Source: Bacteroidaceae bacterium | Lineage (GTDB): Bacteria > Bacteroidota > Bacteroidia > Bacteroidales > Bacteroidaceae | Assembly: GCA_017520935.1 (NCBI GenBank) | Contig: JAFXEF010000057.1 | Span: 1 to 64,000 of the forward strand | Reading direction: 5' to 3' | DNA length: 64,000 nt | Shown: piece by piece, positions 15,162 to 24,488 of the stretch | Numbering within the stretch: the first letter of the stretch is position 1 | Layout: every line of letters begins with the position of its first letter | Program-made: the position numbers and the translations under genes | Notes under the pieces: model-generated | The model's input: the letters and a program-made list of their open reading frames with translations, nothing else | Database searches by the model: none | Told to the model about the DNA's origin: nothing

Positions 15162-17804
15162 TTAGAACTCCTGTCCGAGGATGAAGTGGAACTGGCTTCT
15201 GCTGGAGGCCGTAGAACCGTTGATTTTATCGAAACCGTAGGCCCAGTCGATACCCATGAGACCAATCATCGGGAGAAAGATACGTACACCCACACCCGCC
15301 GAACGTTTCATATCGAAGGGATTGAACTTCTTCACGTCGGTCCATGCATTACCACCTTCAAGGAAGGCAAGAGCATATATCTGTGTGGAATTCTCGAACA
15401 TAAGCGGGTAGCGCAGCTCCATGGTGAAGCGTGAGTAAGCATATCCTTCACCTCCTCCCATAGGTGTCAGTGCACCGTTGTCGTAACCACGCAGGGCAAT
15501 CATGTCGGTATAGTAGTTGTATGAATAGCCACTCATGCCATCACCGCCTACATAGAAGGTTTCGAAAGGTGACTTCTTATACTTATTATAATGGCCTAAG
15601 AGGCCGAAATCGGCACGCGCCATCAGCACAAGACACTTCTGTCCACCGGTAAGGGCGGTGTAGAACTTGCTTTTGAACTTCCACTTGTGATACTCAATCC
15701 AGTTGTAGCGCTCGCGCAGGCTCTTGTTGTACTGGGCATCGGTAGGTTTCACCTCACTCAATGCCTTATAGTCACGGCCGTCGAAGAGCGAATAGGGTGG
15801 AGTCACGGCCACGTTGAAACTGATCTCAGAACCTTGGCGCGGGAATATGGGATTGTCTATCGAACTACGGCCAAGGTTGAGCGAGAGGTTTATGTTGTTG
15901 CTGCTACCGTTGGAAATGATGAAGTACTCCCAGTTGTTGAGGTCGTAGCGCTGATAGGTAAGTTCACCGTAAAGAGTGAAATAGTCATCGGGCCAATGCA
16001 AGCGCTTACCCCAACCTACGGAGAGACCATACATGCGAAGATACTTGTCGGGGTCGTAGTACGACTCATAATTATTGTAGTAGTTATTGTAGTTGCCATA
16101 CCCCATCATATAATTATAGTAGTTGTTCATGTAGGCCTGATTATAGAAATTGTTGTTTACGCCCGTTGAAAGTGCATAGAATGCGTTTACGGAGAGTGAG
16201 TTGGGGCGCTTTCCACCAAACCAGGGATCGAAAAACGAGATGTTGTATGACTGGTAGTAGCTACCGTTGGTCTGACCGCTGATAGTGAAAGTCTGACCAT
16301 CGCCTTGCGGAATGAATGCACGATAGTTGTCGGACTTGTGGAAGAGGTTGTACATGGAGAAGTTAGTGAACTTCAGGGCAATCTTTCCAATCACACCGGT
16401 TTGACCATAGCCAAGCGAGAATTCCACCTGGTCATTGTTCTTTGATTCCAACATCCAGTTGATGTCTACAGTACCGTTAGCGAGGTCGGGCTGCACGTCG
16501 GGGACAATGGCTTCGGGATTGAAGTGACCCATCTGCTGTATCTCGCGAGCCGAACGCATAAGGGCATCTTTGCTGAAGAGGTCGCCAGGTTTGGTCATCA
16601 GTTCACGACGCACGACATTCTCGTATAGGCGGTCGTTACCGGCAATGCGTACACGATTGATAGTAGCTTGCGGACCTTCGAGCACACGCATCTCAAGGTC
16701 TACCGAATCGGCAGTGACGTTCACCTCTACGGGCTCTACACGTGCAAATACGTATCCATTATTATAATATAGGTTACCGATAGCGTCGTCGTCCATATTG
16801 ATGCGTTCTTCCAGCATCTTTTGGTTGTATACGTCCCCTGGTTTCATACGCAGCACTTCGGAGAGCCCTTGCGAGTCGTACACCGTGTTACCCACCCAAT
16901 TGATATTGCGTATGTGGTACTGGTCGCCTTCCTCTACCTGGATGTATACGTCGACGGTTTTGTCGTCGAAGGGCACGATGGAGTCCACCACGATGTGGGC
17001 ATCGCGGTAACCGTGCTCGTTGTACTTGTCGATAAGCAGTTGTTTGTCCTCTTCGTAGAGGTTCTCGATAAACTTCTTAGGTCGGAAGAGGTGACGCCAG
17101 TTGCCTTTCTCGTTGGTCTTCTTCATAGCCCACTTGAGTTGTTTCTCGTTGAGTGCGCTATTGCCGGTGAAGTATATCTTGTTGACTTTGATTTTCTCCT
17201 TCTTGTCAATGTTGATGTCAAGGATTAGATGGTTCTGCTCCGCCACATCGTCACGCTGTATGATGTTTACCTCGGCATTCTTGAATCCCTTGTCGTCGTA
17301 GTAGCGCTTGATGACGATTTTTGCACGGTCTATCATGTTGGGCGTTATCTGATTGCCCTGCTTGAAGTTAAGCTTGGCTTCCAGGTCTTCGCGTTCCGAC
17401 TTCTTCACTCCGTTGAAGTTGAGTTGCGACAGGCGAGGACGTTGTGTAAGTGCAATGTTAAGGTAGGCCTGGTTCCCTACAGTTTTCTCTACGGTAATGC
17501 TCACATTGGAGAAGAGGCCATGCTTCCAATAGCGTTTGACGGCTGCGGTAATCTCTTCGCCAGGGATGGTGATGACTTGCCCTACCGAGAGGCCGGAGAG
17601 TCCGATGAGCACATAGTCTTCGTAGTTGTCGATACCGCTCACGGTGATGTCTGCTATCTCATACTTCCGGGGAGCCGAGTAGAGCACAGCCGGTTTCTTG
17701 ATTGTATCGTTCACTGCGTATTGGGCAAGAGCCTCGCTGAACGACATGGCAAGGAGCAAGCTTACCAGACCTATATATTTGAAGATACTTAAGTTCTTTT
17801 TCAT
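15162..17804 (-). CDS. bamA: Outer-membrane protein assembly factor BamA
   Basis: An 880-residue Omp85 protein. The signal peptide begins MKKNLSIFKYIGLVSLLLAM (ATG 17804; the frame is open further upstream but has no better start). Five POTRA domains cover about 50-480; IGLSGLSVGQVI is in the first. A 16-strand barrel fills the rest and ends in HFILGQEF with terminal Phe. The Omp85 loop-6 VRGF/IRGY-type motif appears as LRGYDNGAL. A Tyr/Asn-rich extracellular loop (about 600-625) is unusual. BamA inserts outer-membrane proteins. It sits 4 bp after uppS and is followed by three Skp genes. Confidence 0.95.
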   Translation of the reverse strand: MKKNLSIFKYIGLVSLLLAMSFSEALAQYAVNDTIKKPAVLYSAPRKYEIADITVSGIDNYEDYVLIGLSGLSVGQVITIPGEEITAAVKRYWKHGLFSNVSITVEKTVGNQAYLNIALTQRPRLSQLNFNGVKKSEREDLEAKLNFKQGNQITPNMIDRAKIVIKRYYDDKGFKNAEVNIIQRDDVAEQNHLILDINIDKKEKIKVNKIYFTGNSALNEKQLKWAMKKTNEKGNWRHLFRPKKFIENLYEEDKQLLIDKYNEHGYRDAHIVVDSIVPFDDKTVDVYIQVEEGDQYHIRNINWVGNTVYDSQGLSEVLRMKPGDVYNQKMLEERINMDDDAIGNLYYNNGYVFARVEPVEVNVTADSVDLEMRVLEGPQATINRVRIAGNDRLYENVVRRELMTKPGDLFSKDALMRSAREIQQMGHFNPEAIVPDVQPDLANGTVDINWMLESKNNDQVEFSLGYGQTGVIGKIALKFTNFSMYNLFHKSDNYRAFIPQGDGQTFTISGQTNGSYYQSYNISFFDPWFGGKRPNSLSVNAFYALSTGVNNNFYNQAYMNNYYNYMMGYGNYNNYYNNYESYYDPDKYLRMYGLSVGWGKRLHWPDDYFTLYGELTYQRYDLNNWEYFIISNGSSNNINLSLNLGRSSIDNPIFPRQGSEISFNVAVTPPYSLFDGRDYKALSEVKPTDAQYNKSLRERYNWIEYHKWKFKSKFYTALTGGQKCLVLMARADFGLLGHYNKYKKSPFETFYVGGDGMSGYSYNYYTDMIALRGYDNGALTPMGGGEGYAYSRFTMELRYPLMFENSTQIYALAFLEGGNAWTDVKKFNPFDMKRSAGVGVRIFLPMIGLMGIDWAYGFDKINGSTASSRSQFHFILGQEF

Positions 17805-17808
17805 TCCT

Positions 17809-18561
17809 TTATCTATTACTATTCTCCTCGGCAATTTGTTCACTCGTTTTCCCGAATCTTCTTTCTCTTTGTTGAAAAGTATATATGGCCTTGCACAAAG
17901 CCTCTTCGTCGAAGTCGGGCCAATAAGTATCACAAAAATACAGCTCGGTATATGCGCACTGCCACAGCAGATAATTGCTCAGACGGGTTTCGCCACCAGT
18001 ACGTATCAGCAGGTCGGGGTCGGGCATGAACGAGGTGCACAGAGCCTCATCTATCGTCTTGTCGGTGATCTCGTCAATAGCGAGCTTGCCCTCCTTCACC
18101 TGCTCGGCTATGAGCTTGGTTGCTCGGGTGAGCTCCCATTTCGATGAGTAGCTGAGAGCCACGGTGAGGGTACCGCGCTGGTTTCCTGCCGACTGGCTGA
18201 TGCAGTAGTTCATACGTTCACGTACCTTCTCGGGCAGGCGATCAGTGTCACCGATGACGCAGAAGCGTATGTCGTTGTCCATAAAGATGCCGAGGTCGAG
18301 CTTCTCGAACAATAGAGCCATCAAGCCGTTGACCTCTTCGTCGGGACGTGTCCAGTTTTCAGTAGAGAAGGCATATACGGTAACATACTTCACACCTAAT
18401 TGGGCTGCGTGCATCATTGTATCGTGCAGGGTCGACGCGCCGGCGATATGTCCTTCGCCACGTTGTTTGCCCTTGGCTTTAGCCCAACGCCCGTTGCCGT
18501 CCATGATGATAGCGATGTGCTGTGGTATACGGTTGTAGTCTAACTGTTCTTTGTAAGTCAT
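17809..18561 (-). CDS. uppS: Undecaprenyl diphosphate synthase (isoprenyl transferase)
   Basis: UppS condenses isopentenyl diphosphate units onto farnesyl diphosphate to make the C55 carrier used for peptidoglycan and surface glycans. The 250-residue product shows [13 protein letters not shown] (catalytic Asp), the region-III STENW, and the C-terminal [19 protein letters not shown] and ELYF motifs of cis-prenyltransferases. I chose ATG 18561 ([17 protein letters not shown]); the open frame extends upstream into the DUF6089 end. It is translationally close to bamA (4 bp), a usual arrangement in Bacteroidales. Confidence 0.95.
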   Translation of the reverse strand: MTYKEQLDYNRIPQHIAIIMDGNGRWAKAKGKQRGEGHIAGASTLHDTMMHAAQLGVKYVTVYAFSTENWTRPDEEVNGLMALLFEKLDLGIFMDNDIRFCVIGDTDRLPEKVRERMNYCISQSAGNQRGTLTVALSYSSKWELTRATKLIAEQVKEGKLAIDEITDKTIDEALCTSFMPDPDLLIRTGGETRLSNYLLWQCAYTELYFCDTYWPDFDEEALCKAIYTFQQRERRFGKTSEQIAEENSNR

Positions 18562-18611
18562 ATATATATATTGATATGTATGTTTCTGGATGATGAGATT
18601 TCCTGTCGGGA

Positions 18612-19325
18612 TCAATTGTTGCACTTCCTGTATTTCGGGAACAGATCATAGCTGATGTATGCGAGTATCAGCGAATAACTGTCCTTGTTTTTCAGTCCTT
18701 TTCCTTCTATTCCGTAGGGGTCATCAAGGACAAGTCCACTCTTACCGGTCACGTCGAGTTTGTCGGTGGTAGTGAATCTCACTGTCCATTCCACACCGAT
18801 ATTGATACGTTCTGCCAGTTTATACTTCACGCCCATGCCAATCGGGATATTCATCGCCCATACATGCTCGGCTGGTTTAGGAGCATAGGTGAGCCCTATG
18901 CCTGCGAGTATGTAGGGGGTAAGTTTGCGGCTGTCCTTGTAGCCGGCTCCTGTGCCATAGGCGAAAAAGTTGTACTCAAATTGTGCGCCCAGTTCGTATA
19001 CGTTGCGCTCGAAGGTGCTGTGTCCGTCACCGGGGAATTGGTTGGCAATATCTTCGGTACTCCCCTGTATGTGTCCTATAGCCAGGTCTCCTTTGACCAC
19101 CATACGGGGATTGAAGTTGTAACGGGCGAGCAGGCCGCCGGCCATGGCTGTGTTCTTCAGCGGAGTGATGTAGTTGGCATCACCCATATAGAAACACCCA
19201 CCTGCCATACCTCCCAGCTCCATTTTGTATTCAAGTTCTTGTGCCGATGCTCTATACACCGAAGGCAGCAATAGGAGGATTGCTGCTATCTGTAGGGCGA
19301 TATATCGGTATGTATAGTGTTTCAT
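18612..19325 (-). CDS. DUF6089-family outer-membrane barrel protein
   Basis: A 237-residue protein with signal [20 protein letters not shown] and processing near YRASAQ. It continues with [22 protein letters not shown], the opening strand of the DUF6089 family that regularly precedes uppS-bamA in Bacteroidales, followed by alternating barrel strands ([19 protein letters not shown]). It is probably an outer-membrane beta-barrel of unknown function, perhaps linked to envelope assembly by position. ATG 19325 replaces a TTG four codons upstream. Its stop lies 50 bp before uppS, so it is the likely first gene of the bam transcript. Confidence 0.8.
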   Translation of the reverse strand: MKHYTYRYIALQIAAILLLLPSVYRASAQELEYKMELGGMAGGCFYMGDANYITPLKNTAMAGGLLARYNFNPRMVVKGDLAIGHIQGSTEDIANQFPGDGHSTFERNVYELGAQFEYNFFAYGTGAGYKDSRKLTPYILAGIGLTYAPKPAEHVWAMNIPIGMGVKYKLAERINIGVEWTVRFTTTDKLDVTGKSGLVLDDPYGIEGKGLKNKDSYSLILAYISYDLFPKYRKCNN

Positions 19326-19347
19326 CGTGTACTGCAATTGTGAAGTG

Positions 19348-20709
19348 TCAGTTGTTGCTCCAGGTGGCTCGCCACACCTTGCCCGATGTATTCCATATCA
19401 CCCATACCCGCTGCTTGTCGTCGGCAACAGCAGAGAAGGTGTCCGTGGAACCGGCAAAACTGGGATGCATGGTGAAGCCATTGTCGCGCACACGCCATGT
19501 CACGCCATTGTCGCGCGACTCATAGCAAGCGCCGAACGCCTCGATGGGTACTTGGCGGTTACCGATACTCTTGCCGCCAAACGCATACATACGATTATGG
19601 CATCTCACCACTGCGAGGTTTTCCAGGTTGGGGCATCCGTAAGTGTTGACACCTGCAGGCACTACCTCTGTCCACTTCTCCTCGGTCGATAGTTTACTCC
19701 ATACCTGGGCACAGGTGTCGGTGTTCTGGCTACCAGTACCTATGATGATGATGCGGTGTATGTTGCCATTGGTGCGTAAGGGATGGCTGAATGCAGCTAT
19801 ACGCTTGTCCATACCGCTTTCGGTATTCTGGCCGTTGGTTTCCCATGTGCTCATGTCGGCCGATGAGGCAAAGGTGTCTCCTATAAGGCCCCATGCTATA
19901 GGATTGCTCTCTGAGGTCACGCCAAGCAAGCAGGTGAGTCCTTCCACATTGGTCTTCTGCCAGGCAATGCCGTCTTCAGAACTGTAAAGTACGTCCTCGG
20001 CCAGAAGGTAGAAACTCCCGTTGTGGAGAATTATCGAAGAGCAGTCTGCATTGCCCTCAATACCTGCCCAGCGTGCCGGCTGGCTCCAGTGCTTACCGTC
20101 AGCGATAGCGGTAGAGGTGGTGTAGCCTTCACCTGTATGGCTCTTGCCGAGCACATACAACTGTTCGTCTTTGATGATGGCTCGCTGCTCGGCATACAGA
20201 CCAGCCGTGAAATCAGCCTCCTTGAGCCATTCCCAATGCGTCTTCTTCCCATCGACCTTATGCACGTTAATGCTGATGAGATAGTCGCGTGAGAAGCGTT
20301 CATCGCGTGAAACAACGGTAAACTTGACGGGGTGGGTGAAATCAATGGAGTCCTCGGCATTGTATCCAGTCTTTTCCCCATCCTTGTAGTAATATACATA
20401 GCCGTCGGCACTGATCTTAGTGATTACACGTGTCACATTGGTGCCGTAGGCAATGGAGTCGCTATTGTATACTATACCTTGCTGATGGTCAATGGTGAAG
20501 CGTATGCCGCTTGCGGCCATAATCGTGGTGTAGGTAGAGTCCCTCCCGTTGCTCAATGTGATGGTATGGCGAGTCCTCAGGTCGTTGATGCCGAACGAGA
20601 GCAACGCCACGGCCGAGGAAAGTTCCGTCTCTTCCGATTCGGGCAGGCACGACGTGAGAGATATACCCACGAAGAGCGGGCAGAGGAGCGCAATTACTAT
20701 TTTTTTCAT
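19348..20709 (-). CDS. DUF6242-type lipoprotein, sialidase/beta-propeller-like
   Basis: A 453-residue lipoprotein. The signal ends SLTSC (Cys21) and is followed by acidic PESEETE, a likely surface-export signal. Residues about 35-155 form a cadherin-like/DUF6242 N-terminal domain (FGINDLRTRHTI), and about 160-453 a repeat-rich beta-propeller with sialidase-like S-x-D-x-G-x-x-W blades (SSEDGIAWQ, SRDNGVTWRV). No catalytic sialidase triad is visible. The family is Bacteroidota-specific; its function is unknown. It precedes DUF6089 by 22 bp, so co-transcription is likely. Two in-frame ATGs (20715, 20709) are equally possible starts. Confidence 0.75.
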   Translation of the reverse strand: MKKIVIALLCPLFVGISLTSCLPESEETELSSAVALLSFGINDLRTRHTITLSNGRDSTYTTIMAASGIRFTIDHQQGIVYNSDSIAYGTNVTRVITKISADGYVYYYKDGEKTGYNAEDSIDFTHPVKFTVVSRDERFSRDYLISINVHKVDGKKTHWEWLKEADFTAGLYAEQRAIIKDEQLYVLGKSHTGEGYTTSTAIADGKHWSQPARWAGIEGNADCSSIILHNGSFYLLAEDVLYSSEDGIAWQKTNVEGLTCLLGVTSESNPIAWGLIGDTFASSADMSTWETNGQNTESGMDKRIAAFSHPLRTNGNIHRIIIIGTGSQNTDTCAQVWSKLSTEEKWTEVVPAGVNTYGCPNLENLAVVRCHNRMYAFGGKSIGNRQVPIEAFGACYESRDNGVTWRVRDNGFTMHPSFAGSTDTFSAVADDKQRVWVIWNTSGKVWRATWSNN

Positions 20710-20813
20710 TGTCATTGAGTGTCTATGTTGAATTCAAACGACAAAATTAGCAACAATTTTCGGCTTCTCCCCTACAAAATACGTTGTTTTATATTAAAAG
20801 ATGAGTAAAAAAG

Positions 20814-21869
20814 CTATTTTTCGTGCAAAAAGCAGTTGATTTGATGCCCGGAGCAATCAAAAGTCTCCTTTCCGTGTCCACTCCCGATATGCGGAGCCTC
20901 CACTCCTCCACCGAGTTTGATGGGTGCTGTCTCTACGTGAGCCTCATCCCAAAGTCCTGCATCAATGAAGCGTTGCAACGTATCTGCACCTCCCTCTACG
21001 AGTAGCCGCTGCACCCGATGTTCGTAGAGCCATCGGTTGATTTGCGGCAATATGTCGTTGCTGAAGTCAAGACCTACCTGTTCTATCATATCCGAGTCGT
21101 CAAAATTACGAAAAACCTCGGTGAAAAGGACGGTTTTTGCCGTTTTGTCAAACAAGCGAAGCTCTTTTCCCAGCTCTCCTCCACGGTCGATTACCAAACG
21201 TAAGGGGTTACGTCCCGGCCATAAGCGGGTAGTGAGCGAAGGATTATCGAGCATCGCTGTGCGACGTCCTACAAGGATAGCATCGTTCAAGGCACGCAAG
21301 CGATGCACTCTCTGGGCATTCCCTTCGTTGGAGAACTGTACCGGTGTTTTCCCCTCTCTCTCGCTGCGCAGAGTGTCCATATACCCATCAGAGGACTGAG
21401 CCCATTTCAATGTGATATAAGGACGTTCCTCCTTATGATAAGTAAAGAAAGCACGGTTGAGTCTTTGGCATTCCTCCTCCAGAACCCCGATGGTGACATC
21501 AATGCCTGCTTCCCTCAGCTTCAATATTCCTCGCCCGTCTACCTGGTCGAAACTATCCCGGCATCCGATGACTACGCGCGGAATCTTCTTTTCGATGATA
21601 AGGTCGGCACACGGAGGAGTCTTCCCATAGTGGGCACAGGGTTCCAGGCTCACATAGATGGCGGCCTCGCCGAGCAGGTGTTCGTCGCTCACGGAGCGAA
21701 TGGCATTGACTTCGGCATGCGGGCCTCCACATTGGCGGTGATATCCCTCACCGATGATGGTTCCGTTGTGCACAATTACCGCTCCTACCATCGGGTTAGG
21801 AGCCGCCTTTGCCCTTCCGCATCGTGCCAGTTGCAGGCATCGTGCCATATATCGTTCGTCCGTGGTCAT
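20814..21869 (-). CDS. ribD: Bifunctional riboflavin biosynthesis deaminase/reductase
   Basis: RibD performs steps two and three of riboflavin synthesis from GTP: deamination of the pyrimidine and reduction of its ribosyl side chain. The 351-residue product has the zinc deaminase motifs GGPHAEVNAI and EPCAHYGKTPPCADLI (HAE and the two-Cys set) in residues 1-145. The NADPH reductase (about 148-345) follows, with KWAQSSDG and LLVEGGA. ATG 21869 (MTTDERYMAR) is the start that begins the domain. No FMN riboswitch is visible upstream; instead a duplicated promoter-like unit is present. The start is well supported. Confidence 0.95.
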   Translation of the reverse strand: MTTDERYMARCLQLARCGRAKAAPNPMVGAVIVHNGTIIGEGYHRQCGGPHAEVNAIRSVSDEHLLGEAAIYVSLEPCAHYGKTPPCADLIIEKKIPRVVIGCRDSFDQVDGRGILKLREAGIDVTIGVLEEECQRLNRAFFTYHKEERPYITLKWAQSSDGYMDTLRSEREGKTPVQFSNEGNAQRVHRLRALNDAILVGRRTAMLDNPSLTTRLWPGRNPLRLVIDRGGELGKELRLFDKTAKTVLFTEVFRNFDDSDMIEQVGLDFSNDILPQINRWLYEHRVQRLLVEGGADTLQRFIDAGLWDEAHVETAPIKLGGGVEAPHIGSGHGKETFDCSGHQINCFLHEK

Positions 21870-21874
21870 AGGTG

Positions 21875-21976
21875 CTTCGCTTTTGACATTGCAAAGATAA
21901 TGCAAACGAGTGAATAAGGCCCTGCTTTATTTCCAACGAGTGCAGCTTATCTTCGCTTTTAACATTGCAAAGATAA
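21875..21976. repeat. Duplicated 26-bp promoter-like unit upstream of ribD
   Basis: CTTCGCTTTTGACATTGCAA at 21875 and CTTCGCTTTTAACATTGCAA at 21951 begin two 26-bp units (to 21900 and 21976) that differ at one base and lie 76 bp apart. Each carries TATCTTTG on the minus strand (21892-21899, 21968-21975), a -7 match. AACGAGTG also recurs between them. Confidence 0.75.
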
Positions 21977-22015
21977 GAATACGAATGAGGCAATGCAAAG
22001 ATTTATAACAGAAAA

Positions 22016-22047
22016 TTTGCACAGGTAAATAAATTCATCTATCTTTG
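22016..22047 (+). promoter_or_regulatory. Consensus promoter of tRNA-Gln
   Basis: TTTG at 22016-22019 and TATCTTTG at 22040-22047, spaced 20 bp, form an exact -33/-7 pair 32 bp upstream of the tRNA. Confidence 0.8.
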
Positions 22048-22079
22048 CACCGCTTTTCAAAAGAAAGCACAGGAAGGAT

Positions 22080-22150
22080 TGTCCTATGGTGTAATGGTAG
22101 CACAACAGGTTTTGGTTCTGTTTGTCTTGGTTCGAATCCAGGTAGGACAA
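22080..22150 (+). tRNA. tRNA-Gln (anticodon TTG)
   Basis: The 71-nt sequence folds as a standard cloverleaf: acceptor stem TGTCCTA / TAGGACA, D-stem GTG/CAC, anticodon stem ACAGG/TCTGT with loop TTTTGGT (anticodon TTG, Gln), T-stem CTTGG/CCAGG with loop TTCGAAT, and discriminator A. CCA is not encoded (CGCC follows). A consensus promoter precedes it and a terminator follows. Confidence 0.95.
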
Positions 22151-22182
22151 CGCCTCAAAACAAGTGGGTTAATTAAGATCGT

Positions 22183-22217
22183 GAGAAAGAGAGGCTTATG
22201 CTTCTCTTCTCTTTTTG
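22183..22217 (+). terminator. Terminator after tRNA-Gln
   Basis: GAGAAAGAGAGGC pairs with GCTTCTCTTCTC around a TTAT loop, with one bulge, followed by a T-run ending near 22216. Confidence 0.75.
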
Positions 22218-22308
22218 TTATGCAATCTTTGCGGCAAAAATCTATTATCTTTTGTCTTTTTTTCATACCTTCGCGCATGATAAGTCAACACGAACAGAGA
22301 GTACAGCT

Positions 22309-24432
22309 ATGAACAAAAGATTCAGTCTCGTAATGATGGCTCTGCTATGCTTGTCAATACAAGCCATATGTGACACAAGAATTAACCGTAAGGCGTTGCT
22401 GCAGCGCAACAATCCTACGGTGCAAGCTTTTGACACCCTGTCCTCACTTTCTGTCGGCAATGGCGGATTTGCCATGACGGTAGATGCGACAGGCCTGCAG
22501 ACATATCCCGAACACTATGCGAAGGGCATACCTTTGGGAACCCAGTCAGATTGGGGGTGGCACTCATTCCCCAATCCCAAGAACTATGTACCCGAGGATG
22601 CGCTGAAGGACTATGACTTCGGTCGCGGACACACAGAGCCCTACTCGGTGCAGTTTGACGAAGCCGGGCGTCCACAGGATGCCGCCAACTGGCTACGCGC
22701 CAACCCACACCGCCTGCATCTCGGCACTGTGGGGTTCGAGTTGCCATCTACCACTACGTTGGATGACTTCACTGACATCAGGCAGACGTTGTTGTTGGGG
22801 AGCGGCATCATAGAGAGCAGCTATACGCTACAGGGGATACCGATAAAGGTACAGACAGCATGTCACCCCGAGCGGGACCTGATAGCAGCACGCATCAGAG
22901 CAGAGCAGCCTATGCCCATCAAGCTACACTTTCCCTACCCTACGGGAATCCATGCCGACGATGCTTGCGACTGGAATGCCAGCAACAAGCACACCACTAA
23001 CCTGGTATCGAAACGTAGCAATAAAGCTGTATTCAAACGCACCATAGATGCCACGACCTACTACGTCGCCATACAGTGGCAGGGCAACGTATCCATTGCC
23101 AAGAAGGCAGAGAACTACTTTGTCATCACACCTGAGAGGGGCGACTTTGCCTTCTCCTGCGAGTTTATCCCGACATTTACCCCCACGTTTGGCGAGGTTG
23201 CTATCCCTACATTCAAGGAGACGGCCAGCGCATCGGCTACGTCATGGGCCGAGTTCTGGAACAAGGGAGGCATGGTAGACTTCTCTGCATGTACCGATGC
23301 CCGTGCCCCTGAACTGGAACGCCGTGTAGTGCTGAGCCAATACCTCATGGCCATACAGGCCGCAGGCGACACTCCCCCACAAGAGACGGGACTGACCTAC
23401 AATTCATGGTTTGGCAAGTTCCATTTAGAGATGATCTGGTGGCATCAGTCACACTTCGCCCTATGGAGCCATGCGGACAAGCTCGACCACACCCTCTCGT
23501 GGTATGAGACCGCACGCCCCATGGCACGCAGCATTGCAGAGCGCCAAGGCTACGATGGCATCCGCTGGATGAAGATGACCGACCCAGCTGCCGCAGAAGC
23601 CCCCTCAAAGGTAGGCAGCTTCCTTATATGGCAACAGCCACACCTCATCTATCTGGCAGAGCTGGTATACCGCTCCAATCCCTCAAGGGAGGTATTGGAG
23701 AAATACTTTCCGCTGATTCAGGAGACAGCAGAATTCATGTACTCCTTTGCCGACTATGACGAAGAGAGCGACCGGTATATACTCAAGGGAATCATTCCCG
23801 CTCAAGAGACCCTACGGGCAGCAGAGACCGTCAATCCGCCTCTCGAACTATCAAGCTGGCACTACGGGTTGTCCACCGCACAGCTATGGCGCAGGCGTAT
23901 GGGAATAAGGCGAATGCCCGAATGGGACGAACTGCTTGAAAAACTCTCTCCTTTGGCTGCCGACAACCAGCAGCGCTATCTGGCCGCCGAGACAGCGCCC
24001 GACTCATATACCGACACCCGATACCTCACCGACCACCCCGCCGTATTGGGAGCCCTGGGCATGTATCCCGCCAACAGACTGATTGACGAGACACTGATGA
24101 GCAATACCTTGCATGCCCTCTGGGACATCTGGAAATGGGAGACCGGCTGGGGTTGGGACTACCCGATGACCGCCATGTGCGCTGCCCGTCTGGGCGAGCC
24201 GGACAAGGCCGTAGATGCCCTGCTCATGAACACGCCCAAGAACACCTACCTGCCCAACGGACACAACTACCAGTCGCCCCGCCTGCGCCTCTACCTCCCA
24301 GGCAACGGAGGTCTGCTCACCGCAGTGGCCATGATGTGTGCCGGATGGGACGGCAGCAAGGGCACGAACCCCGGATTCCCTGCCGACGGCACCTGGGATG
24401 TCAAGTGGGAAGGCCTCTCGCCGATGCCATAG
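22309..24432 (+). CDS. GH65-like (alpha/alpha)6-barrel glycosidase, secreted
   Basis: A 707-residue protein with a signal peptide (MNKRFSLVMMALLCLSIQAI; ATG 22309 is chosen because it starts that signal). Residues about 30-330 form a beta-sandwich, including SSLSVGNGGFAMTVDATGLQ and the TACHPERDLIAARI strand. Residues about 345-690 form an alpha/alpha toroid with NSWFGKFHLEMIWWHQSHFA and GYDGIRWMKMT, which resembles GH65/GH95-clan enzymes. Location is probably periplasmic. Substrate cannot be assigned from sequence, nor the catalytic acid with confidence, though Glu in the FHLEMIWW segment is a candidate. It stands alone, with no PUL transporter nearby. Confidence 0.65.
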   Translation: MNKRFSLVMMALLCLSIQAICDTRINRKALLQRNNPTVQAFDTLSSLSVGNGGFAMTVDATGLQTYPEHYAKGIPLGTQSDWGWHSFPNPKNYVPEDALKDYDFGRGHTEPYSVQFDEAGRPQDAANWLRANPHRLHLGTVGFELPSTTTLDDFTDIRQTLLLGSGIIESSYTLQGIPIKVQTACHPERDLIAARIRAEQPMPIKLHFPYPTGIHADDACDWNASNKHTTNLVSKRSNKAVFKRTIDATTYYVAIQWQGNVSIAKKAENYFVITPERGDFAFSCEFIPTFTPTFGEVAIPTFKETASASATSWAEFWNKGGMVDFSACTDARAPELERRVVLSQYLMAIQAAGDTPPQETGLTYNSWFGKFHLEMIWWHQSHFALWSHADKLDHTLSWYETARPMARSIAERQGYDGIRWMKMTDPAAAEAPSKVGSFLIWQQPHLIYLAELVYRSNPSREVLEKYFPLIQETAEFMYSFADYDEESDRYILKGIIPAQETLRAAETVNPPLELSSWHYGLSTAQLWRRRMGIRRMPEWDELLEKLSPLAADNQQRYLAAETAPDSYTDTRYLTDHPAVLGALGMYPANRLIDETLMSNTLHALWDIWKWETGWGWDYPMTAMCAARLGEPDKAVDALLMNTPKNTYLPNGHNYQSPRLRLYLPGNGGLLTAVAMMCAGWDGSKGTNPGFPADGTWDVKWEGLSPMP

Positions 24433-24488
24433 CCACCTCTTCCCCTTTCCGTTACAATCATAAAGAAACCTACAAAACATTATCCGCT

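Noticed and set aside
20716..21974. FMN riboswitch upstream of ribD
   Set aside because: The upstream region carries a duplicated promoter unit, not the conserved FMN aptamer blocks.
22198..22308. Upstream extension of the glycosidase frame
   Set aside because: These 37 codons lie in the terminator of the tRNA and the leader; the signal peptide starts at 22309.
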